The translations under genes were made by a program, and so were the position numbers. Shown one piece after another: positions 26,307 through 35,036 of a stretch of 64,000 nt of DNA; position 1 is the stretch's first letter; every line of letters starts with the position of its first letter. Source of the DNA: Parvibaculaceae bacterium PLY_AMNH_Bact1 (GTDB lineage Bacteria; Pseudomonadota; Alphaproteobacteria; Parvibaculales; Parvibaculaceae); NCBI GenBank assembly GCA_032881465.1, contig CP126168.1, positions 1,798,001 to 1,862,000 of the forward strand, in the 5' to 3' direction. The notes under the pieces were generated by a model, which made no database searches, had not been told where the DNA came from, and saw only the letters and a list, made by a program, of their open reading frames with translations.

Positions 26307-27089
26307 GTGACCTACGAAGACATTCTCTACGAGGAAGCCCACGCCACCGCCTACATCACCATCAACCGGCCAGAAAAATACAACGCTTTCCGCGCTGAAA
26401 CCGTCGAGGAACTGATCCACGCCGTCAACCGTGCGGGGTGGGACAAACAGATCGGCGCCATCGTTCTGGCAGGTGCCGGAGAGAAAGCATTTTGTACCGG
26501 CGGTGATCAATCCTCTCATGATGGGGGTTACGGCGGCCGCGGGACCATAGGCCTTCCCGTAGACGAGCTACACGCCGCCATGCGCGATGTACCCAAGCCG
26601 GTAATTGCGAAGGTTCAAGGGTTTGCAATTGGCGGCGGCAACGTGCTCTGCACCCTGTGCGATTTCACCATTGCTGCCGACACAGCAGTCTTCGGACAAG
26701 TCGGACCAAAAGTCGGCTCCGTCGATCCAGGCTTTGGAACCGCTTACCTGTCCAGACTGGTCGGCGAAAAGAAGGCCCGGGAAATGTGGTACCTTTGCCG
26801 TCGCTATAGCGCCGCTGAAGCGCTCAACATGGGTCTCATCAACACGGTCGTCCCGCGCGACCGGCTAGACGCTGAAGTCGACAAATGGTGCGCGGAGATC
26901 AACGAAAAAAGCCCCACCGCGATTGCGATTGCCAAGCGCTCGTTCAATGCCGATACAGATCACATCAAAGGCATCGGATCTCTAGGTTTTCAGGCCTTGT
27001 CTCTCTACTACGACACAGACGAAGCCCATGAGGGAGTTGCCGCCTTTAACGAGAAACGCGCGCCAGATTTCAAAGCCCACCTGAAGTGA
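26307..27089 (+). CDS. badI: 2-ketocyclohexanecarboxyl-CoA hydrolase (BadI-like), crotonase fold
   Basis: 260 residues from GTG 26307, with AAGGAG 6 bases upstream, matching the BadI N-terminus pattern (Tyr/Phe-Glu-Asp-hydrophobic). GAGEKAFCTGGDQSSHDG and GGRGTIGLPVDELH are BadI/MenB-type oxyanion loops, and QVGPKVGSVDPGFG carries the MenB/BadI Ser-Val-Asp motif not found in ordinary enoyl-CoA hydratases. In Rhodopseudomonas BadI opens the ring of 2-ketocyclohexanecarboxyl-CoA to pimelyl-CoA in benzoate or cyclohexane carboxylate degradation. No other bad genes are near, so it may act in an alicyclic-acid route encoded elsewhere. MenB is the alternative. Confidence 0.75.
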   Translation: MTYEDILYEEAHATAYITINRPEKYNAFRAETVEELIHAVNRAGWDKQIGAIVLAGAGEKAFCTGGDQSSHDGGYGGRGTIGLPVDELHAAMRDVPKPVIAKVQGFAIGGGNVLCTLCDFTIAADTAVFGQVGPKVGSVDPGFGTAYLSRLVGEKKAREMWYLCRRYSAAEALNMGLINTVVPRDRLDAEVDKWCAEINEKSPTAIAIAKRSFNADTDHIKGIGSLGFQALSLYYDTDEAHEGVAAFNEKRAPDFKAHLK

Positions 27090-27107
27090 GTTACATGGCG
27101 CTGTAGA

Positions 27108-28436
27108 TTATCGGCTATCAGCCAGCCCCTCTTCAGCCGCCGACATCGAGAAAAATGTACTCACCACTGAAAGCCCAATCTTCTGTGACGCAGCCTGCGC
27201 CTGAAACAGAGCGCCGAGCACCATAGAAAACGAGAGAACAGCGGCAGCCCCCTCAAGGCCAATGAGGGGGACAAAGAGAGCATTCCCCAAAATCAAAGCA
27301 AAGAGCGCAATTCCATAACTCACTAGGCTCCGCATTTGTGCTCCAGCAACAGTCAGCACTTGCGTGACCGGTCCGAAGAGTGACCGTACCACCTGTCCAA
27401 CGACCAAGAACAGAAGTGCATCAGCCCCCACCGTAAATCTTTCCCCAAACAGCAGAAGAAGCCACTCGCCAAACACCGCCACACCGCTGAGAGCGACGAG
27501 CGTGAAACAGAATGTCATATGCTGAGCGTGGCGCATGGCAGCATTCATCAGCGTGGTGTCATTGCGCGCTCGCGCCTCAGCAAAATCAGGCATGCTCATC
27601 TGAAAAACGGTTTGAATGCCGAACTCGATCAACAACATGATCCTCAGGCAAACGCTGAAAATACCCACCTGGTCTGCTGGAAGAAATGCACTCAACAACA
27701 AGACATCAATGTCAGCCAAAAAGGACGTAAGCAACGTGACAAGTATCATGGGCGTGGCTGCCTGGCGCCAGGTTCTGTTTTCAGAAGCTGGTTGAACGCC
27801 GTGCAAGCCGAATTGACGACGCGGTTGCAAAACCACCCAGAGCAAGCAGCAGGCTGCCAAAGCCGTCAGCAGATGAACCAACAGCACATTGGCGGTCGTC
27901 ATCGGAATTGCGAGGACATAGATGCAAAGCAGGCTACCGACCAAAAGAAGGGGTCTGAAAGTAACGTCGGGGAGGTAGGTCAGATAGAACCTGCGGGCTG
28001 TGTTCGACAGAGCACCACCGAACCTCATGGCAGCAAGCACTGGGGCTATCAGACAGGCAAGCATCAACGGCATCTGATAGTCAGTGCTTATGAAACCACT
28101 CCACAAAACCCCAAATGCAAGCAATCCAAAAATGAGAGATATCGCGGCAATATGACGTTTTGTACTCTGAATGAAGCCCGCAACACGCGCTCCATCTCCA
28201 GCTTCCTGATAACCAGCGACAAATCGAGCCGTCACAGACGGTAGCCCAAAAGCGCAGAAAATAGAGAGTACCGAGGCCAGTGACAGGGCCACGACATAAA
28301 TGCCGTAATCGGTGGGGGTCATGAGCCGAACCAACGCAAGCTGAATAACAAAGCCAAGCCCGGTGCCGCCGATGCGTGCCAGCATCAAAAGGCTCGACGT
28401 CTTCAGGAACCCGGAAACAGCAGGAAGGCGCTTCAT
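27108..28436 (-). CDS. polysaccharide flippase (MATE/MOP superfamily, Wzx-like)
   Basis: 442 residues with about 12 to 14 hydrophobic helices. The start LKTSSLLMLARIGGTGLGFVIQL and LMTPTDYGIYVVALSLASV are typical of lipid-linked oligosaccharide flippases of the MOP exporter superfamily. The start overlaps the ATP-grasp gene stop by 4 bases. It would move a lipid-linked or modified precursor across the inner membrane. No glycosyltransferase is in this cluster, so the substrate is unclear. Confidence 0.82.
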   Translation of the reverse strand: MKRLPAVSGFLKTSSLLMLARIGGTGLGFVIQLALVRLMTPTDYGIYVVALSLASVLSIFCAFGLPSVTARFVAGYQEAGDGARVAGFIQSTKRHIAAISLIFGLLAFGVLWSGFISTDYQMPLMLACLIAPVLAAMRFGGALSNTARRFYLTYLPDVTFRPLLLVGSLLCIYVLAIPMTTANVLLVHLLTALAACCLLWVVLQPRRQFGLHGVQPASENRTWRQAATPMILVTLLTSFLADIDVLLLSAFLPADQVGIFSVCLRIMLLIEFGIQTVFQMSMPDFAEARARNDTTLMNAAMRHAQHMTFCFTLVALSGVAVFGEWLLLLFGERFTVGADALLFLVVGQVVRSLFGPVTQVLTVAGAQMRSLVSYGIALFALILGNALFVPLIGLEGAAAVLSFSMVLGALFQAQAASQKIGLSVVSTFFSMSAAEEGLADSR

Positions 28437-29743
28437 GCGCCCCTCGCGGGAGGGTCCTCACCCACAATCGCTGGGTGGTCGGTTTCTGGCGAAAGCTCGA
28501 CCCTAACGGAGGTACCCGAAAGTCGCTCAAGCGATGGGAACAGTTGCCGTGCAAACAACATCAACGTTGGGGCAGGGTCATGCCACGCCCAAGTCATATG
28601 ATGATCGGCCCAAAGCGCTGTCCAAAACGTCTTTAACGCCCAACGTACCGCGCCGCCAGCACCAATCTCTCCTCGCGCCAACGCAAACCTTAAGCCCCTG
28701 ATGTCACCATAGACCCAAGCATACCTAAAACCTGACCGTATTCCGCGCACCCGCTTTGGAGGCACAGGATCAAGGCCAAGTGCAAGATCGATGGCAATGC
28801 GGCTCATCTCAAAGCCCATTTGTTCAGTGATTGCCTGACTGCCCGCGATACGGGGATTGAGCTCCAGAAAGCACCTCTCCCCTGTTTTGGGATCGACAAT
28901 AAATTGCGCAAGACCAATACCAGTATAGTCGAGTGCCTTCACCAGCTTCTCACAATCTTCCAGAAGCGGCGCAGAAGTCGCAATAGTCACACCGTCGACG
29001 GCATAGCCAGTCCCGTCAAGGGAGTCCGTTCGGCGTATATATGTTTGAAGATTGTTGATCAGCTGCCCCTCACGAGCGGTAAAGAACACATTGACGCGGG
29101 GTCCGACCGCTTTTCGCTGAATCAAGATAGGGAAATCAGGCTTGCACCAATCAGAAACGAACTGCTCATAGTCCGACCAACTGTCAATTATGACCGCCTT
29201 CTTTTCGTTGAACTTGGCGCCGGGCGACAAGGGCCTCGCAACTATGGGTAGTCCCACTTCCTTCCCTAGAGCCACATTGTCACTGTCGGCGACGAGGACG
29301 GCACAAGGCAAGACAGGCACATCTTCCTCAACCGCCGTGTACAACATCGTGACCTTATCCGCGCAGGTCTTCACAAGGTCTGCCCTTGGAGAAACCAGCG
29401 TCACGCCGTCCGGCAATACCGGCATGCGTTCGGCAAAGAACATCACAAATGGCTCGCTAATCGGCAAGACAAATTGGATATCCTCCCGTTCAGACAGAAA
29501 AGTTGTAAGAGCTCCCTGCAGGCCGACGACATCTCTCTCCACGGGCGGGTGGTCCCAAGCTTCATCAACAAAACGGGAATACTCGCTAAACCCCTCCCCG
29601 CCTCGTTTGCCCATTACGATCCGGTACCCCGCATCCCGGAGGACACGTGCCACAGCCAGTGCAGGCCGATAGTTCCCCAGCAAAAGAATGGAAGGCCGCT
29701 GGTCCTTAACGTCTGCAAAAAGTTTGGTAGTGATCGATATCAT
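28433..29743 (-). CDS. ATP-grasp superfamily ligase
   Basis: 436 residues from ATG 29743. An N-terminal Rossmann-like domain (SILLLGNYRPALAVARVLRD) leads to the ATP-grasp fold: ADKVTMLYTAVEEDVPVLPC, LPIVARPLSPGAKF with the ATP-binding Lys/Arg region, and RCFLELNPRIAGSQAITEQM with Mg-binding Glu and Asn. A C-terminal helical extension of about 100 residues follows. Related proteins join carboxylic acids to amines (carbamoyl-phosphate synthase large chain-like). The acceptor is unknown. It overlaps both neighbours by 4 bases, making a tightly coupled three-gene operon. Confidence 0.82.
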   Translation of the reverse strand: MISITTKLFADVKDQRPSILLLGNYRPALAVARVLRDAGYRIVMGKRGGEGFSEYSRFVDEAWDHPPVERDVVGLQGALTTFLSEREDIQFVLPISEPFVMFFAERMPVLPDGVTLVSPRADLVKTCADKVTMLYTAVEEDVPVLPCAVLVADSDNVALGKEVGLPIVARPLSPGAKFNEKKAVIIDSWSDYEQFVSDWCKPDFPILIQRKAVGPRVNVFFTAREGQLINNLQTYIRRTDSLDGTGYAVDGVTIATSAPLLEDCEKLVKALDYTGIGLAQFIVDPKTGERCFLELNPRIAGSQAITEQMGFEMSRIAIDLALGLDPVPPKRVRGIRSGFRYAWVYGDIRGLRFALARGEIGAGGAVRWALKTFWTALWADHHMTWAWHDPAPTLMLFARQLFPSLERLSGTSVRVELSPETDHPAIVGEDPPARGA

Positions 29744-30492
29744 GTGGATTGACGCCGATCGACCTGAGCCACGTCTACACCACTCAAGCGTTGAAGGGTG
29801 CACGCTGCCGCTTCCGCATGAAAACTAAGCCAGGCTGCGATGCCAACGAGCTTCGCTCCATCTTCCACAAGAAGGCGAAAGTCATTATCAACATTGAAAA
29901 AGACATCAATCTTTACGCTGAGCGCGAGACAGCCCACACTGAGCAAGAACATCGGCCACCGCGCACCGAGAATTTCGGCCCGCGCATACCAAACATAGAC
30001 AGCAGCGAAAGACGTATAAACCACGTATGCCAGCGTTTCTGAAAAACCAAGCTTCGGTAAAATAATGTCATGTACGAGAAAGAAATCATCGATACACAGA
30101 AGCGTCGTAAGAAATCCCCCAAGAGCAAATTGAACGACGTAACTGCGGTGTTGCTGTCCACCCATCAAGGCGACGACAAGCGCGGCAAAAAACAGAATTG
30201 CTGCAGCTGAGGCCCACAACAACACACCCATATTGGAGATAGCGCCATAATAAATATGGCAGCAATCTTGCGATACCTCCGCGACCAACAGGCTGTCGCG
30301 CATCAACTCACCGATCGGAACGAAGGGCTGAAACCAGGCAGCGGCCAGCAAAATCAGAACCGGAACCAGCGTAGTCGCAAAGACAAACAGCGCCCAAGCT
30401 GGACCCGGCAAACAGACCTGCTCACCCGGCGCAACTAAATGGTGCGCCAGCGCCTCAATTCTTCCTTGTCCCACTGCCAATGGAGCGTCCAT
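29740..30492 (-). CDS. multi-pass membrane protein of unknown function
   Basis: 250 residues from ATG 30492 (GGAAGG upstream), or 257 from 30513. About six hydrophobic helices can be seen: ALFVFATTLVPVLILLAAAW, a segment near LLWASAAAILFFAALVVALM, YVVQFALGGFLTTLLCIDDF, LAYVVYTSFAAVYVWYARAE, FLLSVGCLALSV and a weaker one near the C-terminus. Conserved-looking polar spots are QDCCHIYYG and CIDDFFLVHD. I do not recognise the family. It overlaps the ATP-grasp gene by 4 bases and is the first gene of that operon. Confidence 0.7.
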   Translation of the reverse strand: MDAPLAVGQGRIEALAHHLVAPGEQVCLPGPAWALFVFATTLVPVLILLAAAWFQPFVPIGELMRDSLLVAEVSQDCCHIYYGAISNMGVLLWASAAAILFFAALVVALMGGQQHRSYVVQFALGGFLTTLLCIDDFFLVHDIILPKLGFSETLAYVVYTSFAAVYVWYARAEILGARWPMFLLSVGCLALSVKIDVFFNVDNDFRLLVEDGAKLVGIAAWLSFHAEAAACTLQRLSGVDVAQVDRRQST

Positions 30493-30598
30493 TGCCGGTT
30501 GCCTTCCATGCAAATACTGCGCACAGCCTAGGCAGATGGACTCAATATTTTATTAAGGTTGGACCGCCAACCTACTGAAAAAGCTAGAACTTTGGTTT

Positions 30599-31192
30599 TT
30601 AGCCGTCGGAATACGGCTCCATTTTGGTCAGGTTCAACGTATAGGCAGCACTACCAAGCTGGTTCATGTGGGTCTTGGTCTCCAGCACACCCTCAAGCCA
30701 CACCGGTTCCCATCCAAATGGGACGGCGTCTTCTGCCGTCACGTAAACGATCTGGTTGGGAGGGGGCGGTGGCACATGGATGCAAGCACCGAAATAGGGA
30801 ACCAGCAAGAACTCCTTTACTTCATTCATCTGATCAATGTCGAACGGCACCATGAACCCGGGAATACGGATAGTTTTCCCATTGAGCTCCTCCACCACGT
30901 CGAATGTCCCGAACTGCGTAGCAGCTGGGCGGGAGCCGGTTGGATCGTCTGGGTCAGCTCCAGGAACAATATCTCCATCCTCTGGCAAGTCGGCGACATC
31001 GGACTGACCCTGGTCCACTTCGCTAAGGGGCTCAGCGGCCGCCGCGGCCGCCGCATAGGCCTCTTCCAGGGCTTTCAGCCCTTCAGGAGGCATCAGATCT
31101 TCCCAGTAGATAACCTCTGGCTCTGCAGCGGATACAAAGGACCCGACTGAGCTAAAGCCAAGGGCTACAAAAACAGCCAACAGCAACTTCAT
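30599..31192 (-). CDS. DUF3299 exported protein
   Basis: 197 residues with a signal peptide (LLLAVFVALGFSSVGSFVSA). The mature chain has VIYWEDLMPPEG, an acidic and Ala-rich linker, then the DUF3299 core IRIPGFMVPFDIDQ and FLLVPYFGACIHVPPPPPNQ. The conserved Cys and His in the last block could bind metal. It is last in a five-gene minus-strand operon with DUF2796, an ABC ATPase and an FtsX-type permease, the set described for zinc-regulated zrg genes in Vibrio. A role in periplasmic metal delivery is an inference. Confidence 0.82.
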   Translation of the reverse strand: MKLLLAVFVALGFSSVGSFVSAAEPEVIYWEDLMPPEGLKALEEAYAAAAAAAEPLSEVDQGQSDVADLPEDGDIVPGADPDDPTGSRPAATQFGTFDVVEELNGKTIRIPGFMVPFDIDQMNEVKEFLLVPYFGACIHVPPPPPNQIVYVTAEDAVPFGWEPVWLEGVLETKTHMNQLGSAAYTLNLTKMEPYSDG

Positions 31193-31203
31193 AACATCGC
31201 TCC

Positions 31204-32475
31204 TTAGACGCGGATGGTCAGCCCGTCCGACAGGGATTGACGGTAGGCCCGCCAGGCTGGAAACGCAGCGAGAACCGCCGCAAAGCCTATCACGGCACCA
31301 ACAGTTATAAGATCAAATGAGGTCACACTGGGGCCACCGACAAAGACACCCGTCTCCTCAACAATAATTGGGCCGGCGACCGCCAGAAGGACTTGCACCA
31401 GGCAAAGCCCCAACAGCGCTCCAGCGCTCGCGAGAAAGGCAGATTCACTCACTAGCAAAAGTGCAACATGCCCCGCCCCTGCCCCAACCGACCGCAGGAT
31501 AGCCATTTCGCGGCGACGCTCATTGAGGCTGGTCAGCACATTCGTCATGAGCCCCAGAAGTCCCGTCAAAATAACGAAGGTCGCAATGGCACTCAAAGCC
31601 ATTTCGGCAACGCCGACGACATCCCACAGCTGGGTCAACGCGACCCCCGGAATTATCGCCATCAGTGCTTCTTCCTTGTAGGTGTTGATATCCCGCTGAA
31701 GTGTGAGGATCGCGATCCGGCTCTTCAACCCTAGAAAAACAGCCGTGACCGACATCGGCTCAAGGTTTGCAGCACGAACATCAGCTGCACTGGGTGCGCG
31801 GCTTCCGATCGGCGCAGCACCGCCCGACCAGCCAAGATGGATAGCCTCAATCCCCTCTAGTTTCACATGCAGGGTCCGGTCAACAGGCGTGCCCGTCCGC
31901 TCCAATATACCGACAACACGAAACGGCAGATTGTCATGTTTGGCAAAACTCACGGACCCAATGCCATGGGCGATCACAATCTCCTCACCGAGGCCATAGG
32001 CGAGTTCCGATGCAACATCAAAGCCCAGAACCACATCAAAAATATCTTCGAACCGCTGTCCCACCGCAAATTGTAGGATCTGTTTGTCGCCGGTTCTGTA
32101 GTGATCAAAATAGGTCTCTGTAGTGCCCATCACGCGAAACCCACGATGACTGTCCCCGAGAGAAATAGGCACAGCCCAGGCCACATCGGACCGGGAGGCG
32201 ATGTCCTCATAGCTCTCCCAGGTCACATTGTTGGTGGCATCGCCGATCCGGAACACCGAATAGAGCAAGAGATTGAGAGCGCCACTGCGCGCACCGACGA
32301 TCAAATCAGTTCCAGAGACCGTATTTGAAAACCCAGTCTGCGCGCCTGACCGAATTTTCTCGACACCCAGGAACAGGGTAACGCTCAAAGCAATAGAGAA
32401 AATCGTGAGCAGCGCTGTTACACGACGGTTCACGACACTCCGGAATGCGATTAAGACTAGTGCTGACAGAGGCAT
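31204..32475 (-). CDS. ABC transporter permease, FtsX/MacB type
   Basis: 423 residues: one N-terminal membrane helix (LIAFRSVVNRRVTALLTIFSI region), a large periplasmic domain, and three C-terminal helices (for example ALSAIATFVILTGLLGLMTN). NERRREMAILRSVGAG is the FtsX/MacB coupling-helix motif. Such permeases act mechanically on periplasmic partners rather than as simple channels. The start abuts the ATPase stop without a gap. Within a DUF2796-ABC-DUF3299 operon it probably works with exported metal-binding proteins. Confidence 0.88.
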   Translation of the reverse strand: MPLSALVLIAFRSVVNRRVTALLTIFSIALSVTLFLGVEKIRSGAQTGFSNTVSGTDLIVGARSGALNLLLYSVFRIGDATNNVTWESYEDIASRSDVAWAVPISLGDSHRGFRVMGTTETYFDHYRTGDKQILQFAVGQRFEDIFDVVLGFDVASELAYGLGEEIVIAHGIGSVSFAKHDNLPFRVVGILERTGTPVDRTLHVKLEGIEAIHLGWSGGAAPIGSRAPSAADVRAANLEPMSVTAVFLGLKSRIAILTLQRDINTYKEEALMAIIPGVALTQLWDVVGVAEMALSAIATFVILTGLLGLMTNVLTSLNERRREMAILRSVGAGAGHVALLLVSESAFLASAGALLGLCLVQVLLAVAGPIIVEETGVFVGGPSVTSFDLITVGAVIGFAAVLAAFPAWRAYRQSLSDGLTIRV

Positions 32476-33213
32476 TCAAACAGCCTCCTTCATGTCAGCC
32501 TGGTTGATCTCCGTAAGAGCCACTATCCGATCAAAATTCTTCGCCAAGGAAAGATCATGGCTCACAAAAACCAGTGTCGCACCACTCACCGCGCACTCCG
32601 CTGACAGCAGATCAATAAAAACGTTCCGGTGATCGGCATCCAATGCAGACGTGGGTTCATCCGCAATAATGAGCTCGGGCCGGCCAATTAATGCCCTTGC
32701 GACAGCAACACGCTGCTGCTGACCAACGCTCAAGTCAGTCACTGGGCGGCCCATTGCCTCTAGCGGCAAGCCAAGATTTTTGAGCAACCGGTCGGTCTCG
32801 GCGCCAACGCCCCCAGCCTCTTCAGCCCGCCTGGAACGCACCTTGGAAAAACGGCAGGACAAAGCAACATTGTCAGCGACCGAAAGATAAGGAAGAAGAT
32901 TGAACATCTGAAAAATAATACCTAGATGATCCGCCCGGAACCTGTCCCGTGCGCGGCCACTCAGGCCAGCAAGATCCTCTCCCAGAACACTCAATCTACC
33001 TGTCCCCGGCAAAAGAACACCGCCAAGCAGGCCAAGCAATGTGCTCTTGCCACTGCCGCTGGGACCGTGGAGAAACACACGTTCTCCACGGTTGAAGCTT
33101 AGATCAGCGATGTCGAGCAATGGCACGCCACCATTCCACGAAAACACGAGGTCTTTGATGACCACCGCCGCATTCGTGGTTTTTGGGGGTACCTCTGCCT
33201 GACTTTTGCCCAT
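32476..33213 (-). CDS. ABC transporter ATP-binding protein (LolD/MacB-like)
   Basis: 245 residues. Walker A GPSGSGKST, Q-loop FQMFNLLPYLSV, signature LSVGQQQR, Walker B LIIADEPTSALD and H-loop VFVSHD are all present. It lies directly between DUF2796 (adjacent at 33213/33214) and the FtsX-type permease (adjacent at 32475/32476), so it should power that permease. The closest known arrangement is the zrg-type metal system rather than lipoprotein export (no LolC/E pair here). Confidence 0.92.
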   Translation of the reverse strand: MGKSQAEVPPKTTNAAVVIKDLVFSWNGGVPLLDIADLSFNRGERVFLHGPSGSGKSTLLGLLGGVLLPGTGRLSVLGEDLAGLSGRARDRFRADHLGIIFQMFNLLPYLSVADNVALSCRFSKVRSRRAEEAGGVGAETDRLLKNLGLPLEAMGRPVTDLSVGQQQRVAVARALIGRPELIIADEPTSALDADHRNVFIDLLSAECAVSGATLVFVSHDLSLAKNFDRIVALTEINQADMKEAV

Positions 33214-33852
33214 CTATTTTACCTCAAACGCCGCTTTCTCTGCGGTAAGCTCAACAGACAATTGGTGATTGTCGCTTAGGAAAACAGTTTCTATCTCTTC
33301 AATCCCAGGCCATTGCTCAAAAAGCGAAACAGAAATGCTAGAGAGCTGATCAGGCGTTGTGCAATTGAATGTGTACTTCACTTCAAACTCAGCATGGGCG
33401 TCTTCACCTTCATGCTCATCCTCGTGATGCTCATCCTCATGCGCCTCTTCAAGCAGTCCTTCTGCCTCAACATCCGCATCCGAAAGCGTGCATGCTGCTC
33501 CCTCAAATTCTATGAGGTCACCACCACGTTGGAGCTTGTCTATTGCGGCTTCAACCGCTGCGATTTCATCGGCATCCTTCGCTTCATGCTCAAATCCGAC
33601 AATGTTGGCACCCGGCGAAATAAATTCCACAGCCAACTGGTTCCCATCCAAAGCGAACGCGAGTTCCGCCGCTCCATGCTCATGGGACTCAGCGTGGCGC
33701 TTCTCTTCTTCATGATCGTGATCCCCATGATCCCCATGGGAGGCCGCGAAAGCAGGCACGCTGATAAGACAGACTCCAAGAGCTGTAACCAGGGCACCAG
33801 GATAAATGTTTGGACGCCCGTCTGTGCGTCCCTTCTTCAAAAGGATAGACAT
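33214..33852 (-). CDS. DUF2796 (ZrgA-like) exported metal-binding protein
   Basis: 212 residues from ATG 33852 with GGAGAAAAGA directly upstream. Signal peptide ends near PAFAASHG. Two His/Asp/Glu-rich stretches, HGDHGDHDHEEEKRHAESHE and HEDEHHEDEHEGEDAH, flank the DUF2796 core GAAELAFALDGNQLAVEFIS. Such stretches bind zinc or similar metals in the periplasm. In Vibrio cholerae the family member ZrgA is zinc-repressed. It heads the ABC part of the operon; a Zur-type operator was not evident by eye upstream. Confidence 0.85.
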   Translation of the reverse strand: MSILLKKGRTDGRPNIYPGALVTALGVCLISVPAFAASHGDHGDHDHEEEKRHAESHEHGAAELAFALDGNQLAVEFISPGANIVGFEHEAKDADEIAAVEAAIDKLQRGGDLIEFEGAACTLSDADVEAEGLLEEAHEDEHHEDEHEGEDAHAEFEVKYTFNCTTPDQLSSISVSLFEQWPGIEEIETVFLSDNHQLSVELTAEKAAFEVK

Positions 33853-33893
33853 TCTTTTCTCCATTAGCCCTCAAACGGGCACTGATAAAAAAT

Positions 33894-34298
33894 TCAGGAT
33901 GAGAGAAAAGACGGTGGTCCCCTGGCGACGGCTGCCTGCCACTCCGCGCCATAGAACGCGGCACGACCGGATTGATAGGTGTTCAGGTCAAAGCGCAGCA
34001 GATCGCTGGGAGTTGAGGGCGCATTTGCAAGCTTGTCTAGCTTGTCGCAATACACATCCAGATCACAAAAGCGGTCCGGCGAACGCTCGTTCTGATCATC
34101 AGGTACATCGTACCCAAAGACATCCAAAACCGGCGTCTCAAAAGCGATGATCGCTTTGGGAGCGTGACTGTGGGATGCAAAACCGTATGTCGCCCCATGA
34201 TAGAGGGACGCGATCTGAAGCCCTACAAATAGGAGGGCCAATCCAATGGAAAACGGTCTCGACACAAAAAGCCTGCTTGAAAAAACGAACCCACGCAT
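33894..34298 (-). CDS. small exported protein (DUF2946-like)
   Basis: 134 residues. N-terminal hydrophobic segment (FSIGLALLFVGLQIASLYHG) may be a signal or anchor. A His-containing segment ASHSHAP follows, then CDLDVYCDKLDKL with two Cys, and the end VARGPPSFLSS, an ending I associate with small proteins found next to metal transport genes. It lies 41 bases upstream of the DUF2796 gene and is probably the first gene of that operon. The family is uncertain. Confidence 0.6.
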   Translation of the reverse strand: MRGFVFSSRLFVSRPFSIGLALLFVGLQIASLYHGATYGFASHSHAPKAIIAFETPVLDVFGYDVPDDQNERSPDRFCDLDVYCDKLDKLANAPSTPSDLLRFDLNTYQSGRAAFYGAEWQAAVARGPPSFLSS

Positions 34299-34328
34299 TC
34301 AACGCGAAAAACCGGCAGAATACCAGCC

Positions 34329-34955
34329 TTAACCTTTAGGCCAAGCCGTTCTCCGTGTGCTTTCCCTGCTTCCCAAAAATGACATCCACCTGGTGACGTT
34401 TGGCGAGTGGTGAAGCATCACCTTCCCCTCCTCTGTATGAGCTACGGCCACCCAGGTGCAATACAGGTAGAGATCGGCAAGAGTTAGACTGTCTGAAGCG
34501 ATGAAGGTCCGATCCTCCAATGCATCTTCAAGCAAGCCCAGCTGGTATCCAATCGTCGGTAGAGCTTTCTGTACCCGCGCCTCATCAACAGGACGCCCCA
34601 TCATCGGGGCAACCAAACGTGGCATTACCAGGCCAAACTCGGTTGTGGGGAACATATAGGCCTGAACAAAGCTCATCCACTTTGTCATCTCCGCGCGCTC
34701 CAGCGGATCATCGGGCACAAGCGCCGGTCCTTCGAAAGCGTCGTCGAGATATCGACAGATTGCGTCACTCTCGATGAGCAAATGTCCACCCACTTCCACT
34801 GCCGGAGTCTTCCCAAAAGGGTGCCGCGCAATATGGTCTGCCGACGAAGAGTCCGTCGGAATCAATGTGTAGTCGATCCCTTTCTCAATCGCCACCATTG
34901 CGACGATCCGGCCAAACGTAGAGATTTCTGCTGCAAAAATCGTGATCCCAGACAA
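34329..34955 (-). CDS. glutathione S-transferase
   Basis: 208 residues. Thioredoxin-like N-terminus (ITIFAAEISTFGRIVAMVAI), with FGKTPAVEVGGHLLIESDAI giving the cis-Pro and the Glu-Ser glutathione contact, and the C-terminal domain with FIASDSLTLADLYLYCTWVA, the GST N-capping box. No catalytic Cys, Ser or Tyr is obvious near residue 10 beyond Ser12. It lies upstream of the metal-ABC operon, 30 bases from its first gene, and divergent from the C45 hydrolase gene. Confidence 0.88.
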   Translation of the reverse strand: MSGITIFAAEISTFGRIVAMVAIEKGIDYTLIPTDSSSADHIARHPFGKTPAVEVGGHLLIESDAICRYLDDAFEGPALVPDDPLERAEMTKWMSFVQAYMFPTTEFGLVMPRLVAPMMGRPVDEARVQKALPTIGYQLGLLEDALEDRTFIASDSLTLADLYLYCTWVAVAHTEEGKVMLHHSPNVTRWMSFLGSRESTRRTAWPKG

Positions 34956-35036
34956 GTTCAGCCCCTTTATTTCTGCCGATTTTGAATCATGGGCCGGTTA
35001 CCGTCTATTCTGAAGATCCAAAACGGGAGAAAAAGC

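Noticed and set aside
27519-28244. Plus-strand frame of 241 codons opposite the flippase
   Set aside because: Shadow of the flippase gene; Gln/His/Arg-rich composition without a domain or start signal.
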